DNA from: Gonocerus acuteangulatus
Lineage: Eukaryota; Arthropoda; Insecta; Hemiptera; Coreidae
DNA length: 64,000 nucleotides
Direction: 5' to 3'
Assembly (NCBI GenBank): GCA_946811695.1
Contig: OX328128.1
Span: forward strand, 29,869,457 to 29,933,456
The position numbers and the translations under genes are program-made. Positions 32,055 through 43,480 of this stretch are shown here, piece after piece; the first letter of the stretch is position 1, and each line of letters opens with the position of its first letter. The notes below the pieces were generated by a model. It saw only the letters and a list, made by a program, of their open reading frames with translations, had not been told where the DNA came from and did no database searches.

Positions 32055-32299
32055 ACATATATATAAACACAAATACATTAATGATGGACGAATCTCGAAT
32101 ATGAATCGTTCTTTTGAATAGATTCGAATCGAAATTAAAAGATCTATCCACAAAAAGATTGGCAAGTTCCGATCCCGTCCCCACCTTTTGTAACTCCATG
32201 ATGAAAACAGTCTATGACTTGGAAAAATGTAAGCGTAAAGTCTGATTAAATTTGAAACGATTCTAGATAGATCGATAAGTTCTTAAAGATCTGATTAAA

Positions 32300-32333
32300 C
32301 TGATTGAAAATGGCTTATAGCCGAAACGTTTCT
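32300..32333 (+). ncRNA. Degenerate hammerhead-like motif
   Basis: CTGATTGAAAAT, GGCT-TAT-AGCC, GAAACGTTTC. The hairpin and GAAACGT box are kept but the CUGANGA core is expanded. It directly precedes the 94-bp array. Confidence 0.3.
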
Positions 32334-32380
32334 GAAACAAAATTGAAATAACCTAGTGTGTCACATGCCGCACCCTATGT

Positions 32381-32830
32381 AACTAATAAAATAAAATATA
32401 TGAGGATTGAATAAAGCAGTTACCAACTACCTAAAACATCTTAGTCTTCAACTCACACAATAATTCTACACAATAACTAATAAAATAAAATATATGAGGA
32501 CTGAATAAAGCTGTTACCAACTACCTAAAACATCTTAGTCTTCAACTCACACAATAATTCTACACAATAATTAATAAAATAAAATATATGAAGACTGAAT
32601 AAAGCTGTTACCAACTACCTAAAACATCTTAGTCTTCAACTCACACAATAACTAATAAAATAAAATATATGGAGACTGAATAAAGCTGTTACCAACTACC
32701 TAAAACATCTTAGTCTTCAACTCACACAATAATTCTACACAATAACTAATAAAATAAAATATATGAGGACAGAATAAAGCTGTTACCAACTACCTAAAAC
32801 ATCTTAGTCTTCAACTCACACAATAATTTA
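32381..32830. repeat. 94-bp tandem array, 5 copies
   Basis: AACTAATAAAATAAAATATA units start at 32381, 32475, 32569, 32650 and 32744. Four spacings are 94, 94, 81 and 94 bp; the short unit lacks a 13-bp ATTCTACACAATA block. Units are almost identical. Confidence 0.95.
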
Positions 32831-33600
32831 CTGTTTATATTAAATTTCCCCAAATATCTCTAAGGAACGAATAAGAAAATCGCTAAGATGACGCAGCTCC
32901 TGCGATACGGAAATTTAACTATTATAACGATTTTACCACTCCCCACCTTGGTTTACTAGAATGAATTCAGGGTGTTTAATGCATTTGGAATCAGTAACCT
33001 TTAACCGAACATTTTCCTATTAAACAGCGATTGTGTACTACAGTTCTAAGGCTAAGTTATAAAATCTATTTTGCGCACTATCTTATCGCGCGCAATGTTG
33101 ACGTCAGAAATAAATGATGATACAACAATCAAGGTATTTGTTTGTTTGTTTTTATGGGCTTTATAAAGAAGTACTTTAGCCTTTAATAAAACAATTTTTC
33201 AATAACAGTTATGTGCATTATTTTTCCGTCGGTTGTCATTAGAATAAATACATTTCGCGCTGAAAATGACGCATTAATTTTTTATTGGAAGTAATTTCAC
33301 TGTACGAATTGTGTAATTCAGAACGAATTGATCAGATACCTCCATAATTCAATATTTATTCCTGTGATTTTTTTTTCTTTGAAAGAAACTGAAATGAACA
33401 AGAAAATACTAGGGCTCTAGTTTGATTTATTTATGCCTCGAAGTGAAATGATGACAAGGAGACCGAGAGAGCTGAGGCGTGGATTGCTAAACTGGTGATA
33501 AAACCACTCTCTGATAACCCTATCACCAACCTGCTCACCTACTACAGCTGTTCTACTTAATACTGCTCTGCTTCTTTAGCGCTGCTCTTCGATGCTGTAT
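32831..33600. other. No gene; scattered family A-like pieces
   Basis: AAGATGACGCAGCTCCTGCG (32886) is the inverted family A start block. The rest is AT-rich with no ORF of note. A related TTTTAGCGCG...GGGAGGAATC block is at 33599-33645. Confidence 0.45.
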
Positions 33601-33933
33601 TTTTAGCGCGTTTCCTCTTCCCCCTCCGTAGGGAGGAATCACGCTTATGACGTAGGCGCAATGACTTTATTTCGATAGGAAAATTTCACGTTTAAATACC
33701 CATTGATAAAAAAAAAGTCCGACTCGCAGGAACTGCATCATCTTAGCGCGGTTCCGTTCTTATCTCTAGACTCATTTAAAATGATTAAAATAGAAACTGT
33801 TATTATTTTGGGTCCACATTTCTTGAAAGCATGAAGATTAGATAGTTAGCCGTCGAGGTGATAAGTAAAGATGGAATGGTTGGGATTCGGCTAAAGAAAC
33901 CTCAATACGATTTTTGTTAAAAAATCTATATTT

Positions 33934-33970
33934 AGGACGTTTCGGCTACTCATTGGTAGCCTTCGTTAGC
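33934..33970 (-). ncRNA. Degenerate hammerhead-like motif
   Basis: Minus strand: CTAACGA (core with G5 changed to A), A, GGCTAC-CAATGA-GTAGCC (perfect 6-bp stem II), GAAACGTCC. The surrounding GGGATTCGGCTAA...CGATTTTTGTTAA blocks recur at 27635-27690. Confidence 0.4.
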
Positions 33971-34875
33971 AATGAAAGTGCCGGGAGGCAGAGGAGGACC
34001 AAAGTTGACAGTTCCATCTTTACTTTCAAGAAAGGTCTTATTTACGATCTTACCTGGATGGGTCGGCCAACCCGCCCTAGGAAGGACCCCGCTAGGCAGT
34101 TGAAAAGCTATATCATGGAAATCCATATCTCTAAGATTAAATTGCTTTTCTTATTTTTCTTAACCTGATTTATTATCAAATACATTATCCAACTAAAAGC
34201 AGTTAAAAAATAACAAGGAATAAAAAACAGACAAAAAGAACAGTTCCAATGAGCGAAATCAATTACTTTAAAGTTTTAAGCACTTATTTCTGCGATTGAC
34301 ATCGTCTAATCAAAACTTTCATCAGAACCTTTTTTGTAGAGCATTTAGTAATCTTTCTTATGGTATTCTTCCGTTTACCAAGATTCTCAACCTTTTACGA
34401 GATATTAAGGAAAGCATACAAAATTACCAAAACTTTTTATGTCTGTTAATAAAATATTTTATTCTAACCCTTCCTTAACTCCAAACGTAACACAAATTTC
34501 AACATAATAGTTTTAATGAAATTAGAACATGCAGAAAATGTTTCAACTGAATCCCATGATTCTAAGTACCCAAACCAAAAACGGTATTCAAAAACTATTT
34601 TTCCAATTTTCTCGAAAACGGTTAAAGCTATCGCCTTGAAAATGGTTTCATTCGTTTTCCTAGCCCAAGAAGCCTATAAAACGAGTGCTTACAAGCTTAT
34701 GAACTCAAAAACATAAGCGATACGATTTTTTTTACGGGAATTTCGCCCCAAACGCCATCTTCCAGTGGACGGATTTTGCAGGTTAACGAACTTGACCTTT
34801 CAAATTGGACGACTGATTTTTGTTCCAAATTTCATCAAAATCGGACCATTCGTCTCCTACCTAGAGAGCGAACAG

Positions 34876-34878
<3 letters not shown>

Positions 34879-34926
<48 letters not shown>
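34879..34926. repeat. (TA)n microsatellite
   Basis: TA tract at the CAGACAAATATA block of family A; the same junction occurs at 47640. Confidence 0.95.
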
Positions 34927-34928
<2 letters not shown>

Positions 34929-35799
34929 AATTTGAACCACCATCATTTTCGGTCTTTAGGGGTTCTGAAACGCAAAATTTTCTAGTCGGCACTTCTGGAT
35001 TGCGTCATGAGATCAACCTTATAGGCGGGGTTCCTTCCTATGGGGGAGGGAGGAACCGCGCTAAAAATGAATGGTGGTTCAAATTTGAATTTAATATATT
35101 GTTATTCCTTCCGGGCTGGACTATGCATTCCCACAATTTTTCCAATATAATTTTTTCACACAAGGTATTTCAAAGTAACAAAACTCCAATTGATATTTTT
35201 TGACAAAACTTTATTTGCAGGGATTTAATGCTTACTAAATGAACATGTTTTCCTGTAAGTTTTGAATCTGTAGTCCGCTGGCGGGCTGAGGAAATAATTC
35301 GCGTGAAATCTAAGATTCATCGAGAAAAACAGAAGTGTGTTATTGGACGTCCAGAAAGTATCTTCCATCAATGAGTTTAGTAAATTAAATCAATTTTTTC
35401 TTAAAGAAAATTTCGTCTCTTTTATGATGGCATTATTATAATTTAATTATCTTGAACAGTTTTTGAGCAATCCTTTCTAATTGAATAATAAATATGTCTA
35501 CGTTAAAAAAACAGAAATTTCGACATAACTCCTCTTCTCTTCGGAATATGACCATACTTCAACTAATCATTTTTGTTGGGAATTATTTCAAAGATCGCCT
35601 CCTAGATTTTGGCTACTTAGACCTGAATCACCCTCTATATTTGACTGCCCGCTCTAAGGTGCACCAAAAATACTAGTTTTCTTTACTAATTTTCGGTTCG
35701 GGTACTTAGAAATTAATTTCAAACGTTTTCTAGATGTTTATCATTCATCAGAACTAAGATATTCAAATTTTGGCTACGTTTAGAGTTAAGGAAATTTTA

Positions 35800-36490
35800 G
35801 AAAAACAGTCCGATTCGCAGGAACAGTATCATCTTTGCGCGGTTTTGTTCCAATCCCTAATTCTATTAGTAAAGAAATAGAAGCAGTTATTGTTAGGTTT
35901 TGAACTTTCGTTAAAAGTATAGAATAAAATCTAGAAGTGAAAGTTTAATCACTCCCTTGCCTTTGTCAACGTTCCCTCTAGGAAAAAACTGTTACCAATA
36001 AGTTTTTCATTGCCTTGCCTTCTTTTACTAAAATACTAATTTTATTAATAAGTGAAATGAAAGCACAGCCAATTAAAATATGAGTTTTACAAAGACAAAA
36101 ACCCGTTCAAAAGAACAAAACAAACACATTCGAAGTTTGATGCACGTATTTCTCAGATTGACATCGAAAATTGCTTTAAATTTTTTTTTTTGTAATTTAG
36201 TAAGCTCTCGAATGGTGACCTTTTACTTCCCACGATTTCAAAACCGTTTTCAGAATATTTATGAGAATATACCAAGATCAAATTGAGTTACCAAAAATTG
36301 TTTTTCCACTTTTCTTAAAAACAGTTACAGATAAAACTCGTTTTATTCGTTTTGCTACGATAACGAACCTATAAAACGAGTATCTTCAAGCATATGAACA
36401 CGAAATCGTAAGCTTTACGATTTTTTCGCGTGAATTTCAATAAAAAAAGTATTTTCGGTGGACGGATTCTGCTGGTTAACGGACTTGACT
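35800..36490 (+). repeat. Dispersed repeat family A, copy
   Basis: CAGTCCGATTCGCAGGAACA start, GCGCGGTTTTGTTCC, then TTTCTCAGATTGACATCG and GGTGGACGGATTCTGCTGG. Lacks the far end. Confidence 0.7.
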
Positions 36491-37048
36491 TTATTTCAGT
36501 TTCGGCCTCGCTGTTAATAGCTCCTTTTTAAACCAACTTAAAGAAATACTAAATATACTAAATACATTAGGCCTCTTATGCTCATAACTTAAAGATTGAT
36601 TATGTAATGACAGCAATTGGGAAACCTTATAAATGTTATAAAAAGGATAAAATTGTAAAGAATTTGTTTTTCTTAGGAAACTGAAGTTTTCCTTCTTTCC
36701 GCCCTTTTTCCTCGTCTTTCTTATCACCATAACAATGGCAATCCTTCGAAAGAATTTAAGTAATCAAACTAACAATTAAACACTATGTTGTATAATGTTG
36801 GTTTTCCTTGCATATTTTTCTTCTTGTTTTTACAGTTATATAATATGCAAGGGCTTTCGTTCCAGACAACCGCGGTTGCAAACCTTTCTAAACATTCTTG
36901 GCGAAGTAGGGAATCTTTCAGCCATGTCATTGCTCGAAAAAGTCAGTCCCTTGCTGGATTGTACTTTAAATCGCCTTGTTTATGGTCGGTAAAGCTAGGC
37001 AAACTGTCTTGAGTATTTTTCCCGCTAATTTACCGTTTCGTACGAACC

Positions 37049-37100
<52 letters not shown>

Positions 37101-37389
37101 TCAATAAAGAAACCTTTGGGAGTGGCGCAGGACAACTCGACTTTATAGACGAAAGATGGGTTGTACCGGATTGTGTAAACACGAATATCTTTTCTTTTTT
37201 GGTTTTAAAAATTCATTTTTCCTTCGTTTCTCTAAGAGACTTGGTCCGATGACTGAATCCTTTTTTTTTTTTTTTTTTTTTTTTTTAGATTTATAATTTC
37301 ATAATAACTTGTGTTTAATAGATTTTATTGTTAGGTTAAAAATCGTGACTTTCTTTTATTGTCTTCCTTTTATTTTATTGTTAACAAAA
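36491..37389. other. No gene; long poly-T tracts
   Basis: Includes T runs at 37051-37099 and 37261-37286 with no SINE head attached. Overlapping 75- and 65-aa ORFs at 36785-37012 have no domain. Confidence 0.4.
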
Positions 37390-37520
37390 TTTGACACTTT
37401 ACCTGAACGAACACCTACCTGCACAGAGTACAGACAAACAACCTACCTGGACGACCCTTCACAGAAGTAAACAAACTTACTCCACCCTAGTATAAATACT
37501 CTGACATTACAAACACAGTT
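37390..37520 (+). mobile_element. PLE-like terminal segment, left of LINE insertion
   Basis: Contains TATAAATACTCTGACATTAC, reminiscent of TATTTATACTGAACAAC upstream of the motif at 28852. It continues after the LINE at 40877 with a hammerhead-like motif. Assignment is tentative. Confidence 0.4.
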
Positions 37521-37532
37521 CAGTAGTAACTT
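37521..37532. repeat. Target duplication of I-like LINE (left)
   Basis: CAGTAGTAACTT, repeated exactly at 40865-40876. Confidence 0.9.
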
Positions 37533-37965
37533 TTTTTTTTTTTTTATAATTTATTTATGAGCACCCCGCATTGACAGCGTTTCGCCCAGGTACACATATA
37601 AAATAGAAATTCATAACAACAACAAAATAGTTACAATATTACATAATTACAAATCAAATTAGATTATTGTGTGTATCAATCTAATTATACAATTAAGTTT
37701 GTGAATAACATACAGCTAAAAGTAAAATTAACTAGTAAAAAACAATACATTTTTAAGAAAAACTTATAATTATAAAGGAAACGAAGAAAATAGTTCCTAT
37801 GTACAATATGACTATATATAATCGCAACAGTTTCTATTTACAATGTAGGTTCTATGCATAATATGACAACATACATAAGAACAATAGCCCCATGTACAAT
37901 CAATAGGAAGTATCCTATGTAAAATAATGATGAATAAATGAATATATTACGTCATGAGTGATGTT

Positions 37966-38022
<57 letters not shown>

Positions 38023-40864
38023 TTCAACGGCGATGTTAAAAGCATAGTTTGGGTCGTCTAGACAATCAAAGACAATGAATTAAGAAAATTAAGTGGTTGT
38101 TGTAATACATACTACACTCACATGTTGACTATTTGAGGTGTTTGGTCTGGGGTTTGTTAAATTTTGTTAAAAATATTGTTGTCTTTAAGAAAGGTAAGTA
38201 TAGCTATCACGGAGTAGTTCGTTCATGTCTCGTGGAATTTCCAAGTCTTGTCTCAAAGTACAGTCTGTCAGTATATGTTGAACTGTGAGGTCTTTGTTAC
38301 AGATTTGGCACAGTGGTTTATCAGACTTTGTCATAAGGTATTCATGAGTTATACGTGTGTGGCCTATCCTTAGTCTGGCTAACACTACTTCTTCTCGCCT
38401 TGAATCCCTGTAAGACGAAGCCCAGTCGCTTACGGTCTGTTTAATTTGTCGAAGTTTGTTTTCTGTTAAGCTCGACCAGTTCAGTTGCCATTTGTCTTTT
38501 ATGTCGTTTTTATTTTGCCGTGAAACTTCTTTGTGGTAAAATTTAAGTTGGCCATAAGTTGGTTCCTCCGTCACAAGTTTTGCTTGTAAGTCAGCAGTCG
38601 TGCTTTGTCCTAAGTCTTTGTGTCCTGGCAGCCACCATAGTGTGATGTGCTTTCCAAATGTATGTAAATTGTGAATTTGCTCTATAATTTCTATGCATGT
38701 AGGATGTGTTGTGTACATGTTCTGTAAGCACTGGAGTGAACTCAAAGAGTCGCTACATATGATTACATGTGGCTGGTGGGTTAATGGGACGTTCTGTAGT
38801 GCAAGAAGGATAGCACGGAGCTCGGCTTCTAATATGCTAGAATATGGTGGTAGCTTTAAACGGAAGATGCTATCTTGGATTGTAGCTGCAGATCCAACAC
38901 CATTTGGCGTTTTGGACCCATCAGTGTAAAATGTTTGGCAATTTTTGTGTTTTGTAATAAATGCTTTAAAGTATTCTGTGTATAATATTGTACTGGCTGG
39001 ATTTGTCTTTTTGAATTTTGTGAGTGTTAAATCTATATTATAAGTTTGTGTGTAATAATGTTTGGATTGCTAAGACCAAACTCCTCTTTCACTCTACGAT
39101 ATCTTATTATGAACGGTCGAATGTGGCCTTCTCTGCGTTCATAACCGTCAGCATGAGGGTTGTCTAGTATGTCACATATACAAGAGGTATTGGGATACGA
39201 AATAATTCTATTATAAAATTTACTTATAAGCATAGCTCTCCTAATGTGCAATGGAGGTTTCAGCATACAAACTTACTGAGGGGCTTGACCTAAAGGCACC
39301 AAGGGCTAGTCGAATTGCAGTGTTGTGTCTAGGGTTTAGCATGTTCAGTGTACTGGGTTTGGCAGACGAGTATGCTACACATCCATAGTCTAGGAGTGAT
39401 CTGGTATAGGATCGGTAGACGCTTAGCATTACACGTCTGTCGGCCCCCCCATTTTGTATTACCAAGGATTCTTAAAATATGTAACGATTGTTTACATCTT
39501 TTGAGAAGGTCCTTTAGGTGGGGTACCCATGTGAGGCGTCTGTCAAAGTGTAGACCTAGTAATTTTAACACATCTGTTTGAATAACAGGTCTGTTGTTTA
39601 AGTGCAGAGTGTAGTTGGTGTTTTGTCTTTTTCTAGTAAATAAAATAGATTTCGTCTTGTTTGTCGAGAAAGTCAGTCCAGTTTTCTCGGTCCAGTGTCC
39701 TAGTGAATGAATAGCGTCTTGAATTTTGTTTTGTGCTTCTTCTACTGAATGGGACGAGTAAAAAATTAATAGGTCATCAACATATAAGCCGTATTGCACA
39801 TCAGGAGGAATATGTTCTTTTACTGTATCCATTGCTATGAGAAATAATGTAGTACCGAGTACACTGCCCTGAGGAACGCCCATTTCTTGTTTAAAGACAC
39901 CTGAAAGGCAAGTTCCATTTCATACTCTGAATGCTCTGTTAGTGAGAGAGGAATTTATAAATTTAAGGACCTTTCCTCTAACACCCCATTCATAGAGCTT
40001 AGTTACGACGATTCCTTGCCATACTGTGTCGAATGCTTTATTTATGTCAAATGAGACGGCTAATGTTGATTTTTTATTGAGGAAACCATCTATGATATAT
40101 GATTCCAATCGTATTATGTGGTCTAAAACCACATTGAAACATTGAAAGTAGTTTTTTTGATTCAATTAACCACATCAATCTTTTATTTAGCATTCTTTCA
40201 AGCAATTTGCAGACACAGCTGGTCAGTGATATCGGTCTGTAACTTGCAATGTCTGATTTGTCTTTATTAGGTTTCAGTATTGGAATAACGATACTGCTTT
40301 TCCAACATTCAGGGACAGTCCCAGAGTCATAAACTGAGTTCATGACACGCAATAATTGAATGAGAGCAATATCTGGAAGATGTTTAATCATTGAGTAGGT
40401 AATGTTGTCGGGTCCAGGGGAAGTATCTTGTGTCTTAGATAATGCAAGCTGTAATTCATGAAGTGTGAATGGTTCGTTTATTGGATTATTCGCGTCAGGT
40501 ATAGCAAAAATGTTAGGTTCGTTACTGAGTGATGGGTTGTTTTCAGGAGTTTTTGATATTTCATAGAAGTGGTTAGCTAGAGCATTTACGATATCATTGT
40601 GGTCTGTGAGTATCGTGTTTGGTGTTTTGAGTCCAGATATGGGTGCTTTATATTTTTTATGTTGAATTTTTCTAAGGTTTTCCCAAATAGCTTTAGGTGA
40701 AGAATGTCTGTTTAATGTTGAAATAAACTCTATCCAACTTTGCCTCTTAGATTCAATTATTACATGTCGACAAACAGCTTTCGCTCTTTTATATATATAA
40801 CAGCAGTACGTTTTTCCTTTACGGCCTTTTTACATCGTTCATTCCACCAAGGTACTAACTACAC
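37533..40864 (-). mobile_element. 5'-truncated I-like LINE with RNase H
   Basis: 3.3 kb on the minus strand between 12-bp target duplications. The A tail appears as poly-T at 37531-37545. The 5' end is truncated just before the RT domain (VPWWNERCKKAVKEK), so the endonuclease is missing. The RT-RNase H-CCHC order and lack of other domains fit the I group. An A run at 37973-38020 interrupts the 3' UTR. Confidence 0.92.
38185..40858 (-). pseudogene. I-like LINE ORF2: RT, RNase H and zinc finger, frameshifted
   Basis: In order on the minus strand: YRPISLTSCVCKLLERMLN (RT), FDINKAFDTVW (first catalytic Asp), GVPQGSVLG, YVDD at about 39780, a thumb region (SLLDYGCVAYSSAKPS), RNase H with FYTDGSK, LEAELRAI, CSDSLSS and PGHKDLG...ADLQAK, and a C-terminal CQIC...HILTDC finger. 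All RT and RNase H acidic residues are visible. The frame is broken several times between 40165 and 38930 and by an in-frame TGA upstream of GVPQGS, so no full protein can be made. Its C-terminus is about as similar to the copy at 14165 as subfamilies usually are. Confidence 0.9.
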
Positions 40865-40876
40865 CAGTAGTAACTT

Positions 40877-40960
40877 AACAGTGGCTTGATAATGACGTAT
40901 TTGCGTCGAAAGCGCTCGCCCACAGTACTCGCACAGATGCCAATGACGACGGTCTCCACC
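40877..40960 (+). mobile_element. PLE-like terminal segment, right of LINE insertion
   Basis: Resumes after the LINE's target duplication with the hammerhead-like motif described separately. No ORF is kept. Confidence 0.4.
40880..40923 (+). ncRNA. Degenerate hammerhead-like motif
   Basis: GTGG (stem I), CTTGATAAT (altered core), GACG-TATTTG-CGTC (4-bp stem II), GAAA, GCGC, TC, then GCCCAC, whose CCAC can pair with GTGG. The core carries insertions and substitutions, so this is a relic or a variant. Confidence 0.35.
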
Positions 40961-41985
40961 GACAGGTATGACAACAGTATATTTACTGGCGGACCTAACC
41001 CCTTAGATTATTTGCCTTACTGTATTGGCGCTTGTTTGGGGCGAACGGATGTCGAATCAATTAAACAGATTTTACGCAGTTCTTCGGTATTAAGCAATAA
41101 GCTGATATTAAAATCATGAACTAAATTTTGTTGAAGGAGGATTAAGCCTTAATATTAACAAATTTATAAATACGTGTGACGTTTTATAACGTGGGCTCTT
41201 CGGATATGTTCTTAAATAGTTTGAATATTTTTATGGAATCTTGAATAGAGGAAGGTATCCATTCTAATAAATTTCCTTCAAAATGAAGCAGAAATAAATT
41301 TCAGAAGAAAATGGTGCTTGAAATGTTGAATTAATCCTATTAAAGATGAAATATAATAATGAAGGTCACATAATATATTTATAATTAATTAATTATCTTT
41401 ATTAACTCTTTGAAAGTTAAACCTTAAGATAGGATAGGATATGGAGTTTGGCGCCCAACTACTAGCTTATTTGCGCCTAGGTTAGCTTCTGTCTAAAAAA
41501 TTTAGTTGTTTATCCTATTTTGGCTTTTTAATTAGATTTAAATGCAATGTTAATCGTTACGAGTTTCTATTCTAACTTTTGAAATGACATCAGCATTACA
41601 TGGAATCACGCTAATATGAGCAAGTTCCGCTGAGTCGAGTTTTTTTTTTTTTTTTTTTTTTAATCTCTTGCAATGCTAAAGCTGCACTGATTATCTTGAG
41701 CGTTTGCTTGAGCAGGCATTTCGCCTGGAAGGAGGACTGGAACGGATTCCAGGATGATGGTTGAGTTCCTTAACATTTATGAGGAATTCCAATTTATCCA
41801 TTTTTAAAATGCCAGAATCCTAAACTATTGATAGACATCAGTCAGCTTCCACGACATTCCAATCCCCGGGCTAGCCGTTCACCTTGGAGGAGGCAGAACT
41901 GACCTGCCGATATCCAGGTTCAGGAACCTTGCTTTTTTTTTATCAATCCGATGGAAATTTTAGAATAAACAACCTATGCTAGCAA
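40961..41985. other. No gene recognised
   Basis: A T run at 41640-41661 precedes a region (41662-41930) of more balanced composition without an ORF. Confidence 0.4.
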
Positions 41986-41989
41986 GTGT

Positions 41990-43480
41990 GGACAAAGAAG
42001 TCCGACTCCCTGGAACTGCGTCATCTTTGCGCGGTTCCGTTCATATCTCTTGTGCTATTTGCAAGGGAATGAAGCAGTTATTGGTAGGGTTTGATCTTTC
42101 GTTAGAAGTAAGTTTTAGGCGGAAAAACGGGAAACTGACAGTATCCTAAGCAGAAATTGACTCCTTTTACCAGAGTAGAAATACAGTAACAGTTATTAAG
42201 TACCCGTTTCTGAATAACAGTTACTAGGAGGGAGGTAACAATCACTCAATAAATAATAGGTCGTAAAATTAAAGCAGTTTATTATTCTTGAGCAAGCAAG
42301 ACAAAATACATAGGCCCTTATGCATGATTAAATGATAAAAAGCTACTATGAATAATAATACGTAAATATAATAAAATAAAAGTCTTCTGCTTGAAGCTAA
42401 ATATAAAAAAGAAAACATGGCAGGCAAAAATAAAAAAAGAGAATATTCAGAATAAATAAAATAGGAAATCTTAATAAGTAATTAACATGAAATACTTGCT
42501 TAAATAATATGGGGAGTGCACTCATTAAATAAATAATGCTTATTACATCTAATGACCATAAGTAAATATTGTTTGGGCATGCAGACTGAAGTTTTTGTTG
42601 CAGTAAACTTCACCCCGCACTGCGTAACATTACAGTATTCATTATTCAGCAAATAAAACACGAACAACAGCAAAAACAACGCGATCCCTGGAATCCGAGG
42701 AGTAAGATCTACCGGCTTTTTCCAGCGCACAACGAAGCCTTACTTCTCAGTCAATTACAAAGAGGTAGGGACAATAGATGCGATTATTCGCCTATGACGT
42801 TAGCTCCCGCTACACCCCCAATCCTTCTCAGCGTTCGTTCTAGGAAACCACTATGACCAATACGTTTCTCATTTTCTTGTATTCTTTTACTATAATACTA
42901 ATATTACTAATAAACGGAATTAAGAATGAAAACAACCAACGAAAAAGTGAGTTAAACCCCTTCCAAAAACAAAACTAAAACGACCGAGGTTTTAAGCACT
43001 AATTTCTCCGATTGACATCATCGAATCGGAAATTCCTTCAGAATCTTTTTTGTAGAGAAACTGCTTACTACGATTTCCCATCCGTTTTCGAGATATTCAC
43101 GAATACCCCAAAACTTTGCATGTCTATTAATAAAATATTTTTTTCAAATACTTCTATAACTCAAAATTAAAAAAAAAAATTAAACAACGTAATTTAGATG
43201 CATTTTAAACACGTAGAAAATATTTCAATTGAATCCCACGATTTTAAGTACCCAAACCAAAAATGTGTTACAAAAATATTTCTTTCCAATGTTCTCACAA
43301 ACGCTTTCAGAGATCGCCTTAAAAATGGTTTCATTAATTATTCTGTGTTAAGGATTCTATAAAACAAGTACCTCCAAGCATATGAACTCGAAAACGTATG
43401 TTTTACGAGTTTTTAGCATAAGTATGCTCTAGCGATGACTAAACTGAAAAGGAAAAGTTATAAAAAAGTGTCCGCTGGCG
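41990..43480 (+). repeat. Dispersed repeat family A, copy
   Basis: AGTCCGACTCCCTGGAACTG, CTTTGCGCGGTTCCGTTC, AGCACTAATTTCTCCGATTG, and near the end GTGTCCGCTGGCGTTCACGC (inverted relative to 63610). AT-rich filler (42240-42560) may be an insertion. Confidence 0.7.

Larger units (their letters stand above)
33715..35066 (+). repeat. Dispersed repeat family A, longest copy
   Basis: Start AGTCCGACTCGCAGGAACTG with TTAGCGCGGTTCCGTTC; end GGGAGGAACCGCGCTAAAA. The end GGAACCGCGCTAA is the reverse complement of the start TTAGCGCGGTTCC, suggesting terminal inverted repeats. Inner blocks (CTTATTTCTGCGATTGACATC, GTGGACGGATTTTGCAGG, AATTTCATCAAAATCGGACC, CAGACAAATATATA) recur in order at 35800, 41990, 47150 and 52140. 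A PLE-like segment (about 33830-34110) interrupts it. Several 60-84-aa ORFs have no domain. Type unknown; perhaps a non-autonomous DNA transposon. Confidence 0.7.

Noticed and set aside
31938..32199. Arg/Glu and Tyr/Ile repeat proteins
   Set aside because: Translations of CT and TA microsatellites. The same applies at 47702, 50907, 53919, 55514 and 62632.
32381..32830. CRISPR-like array from regularly spaced repeats
   Set aside because: Units are contiguous 94-bp tandem copies without unique spacers, in eukaryotic DNA.
38693..38929. 78-aa plus-strand ORF
   Set aside because: Antisense to the RNase H domain of the minus-strand LINE, where catalytic residues are conserved.
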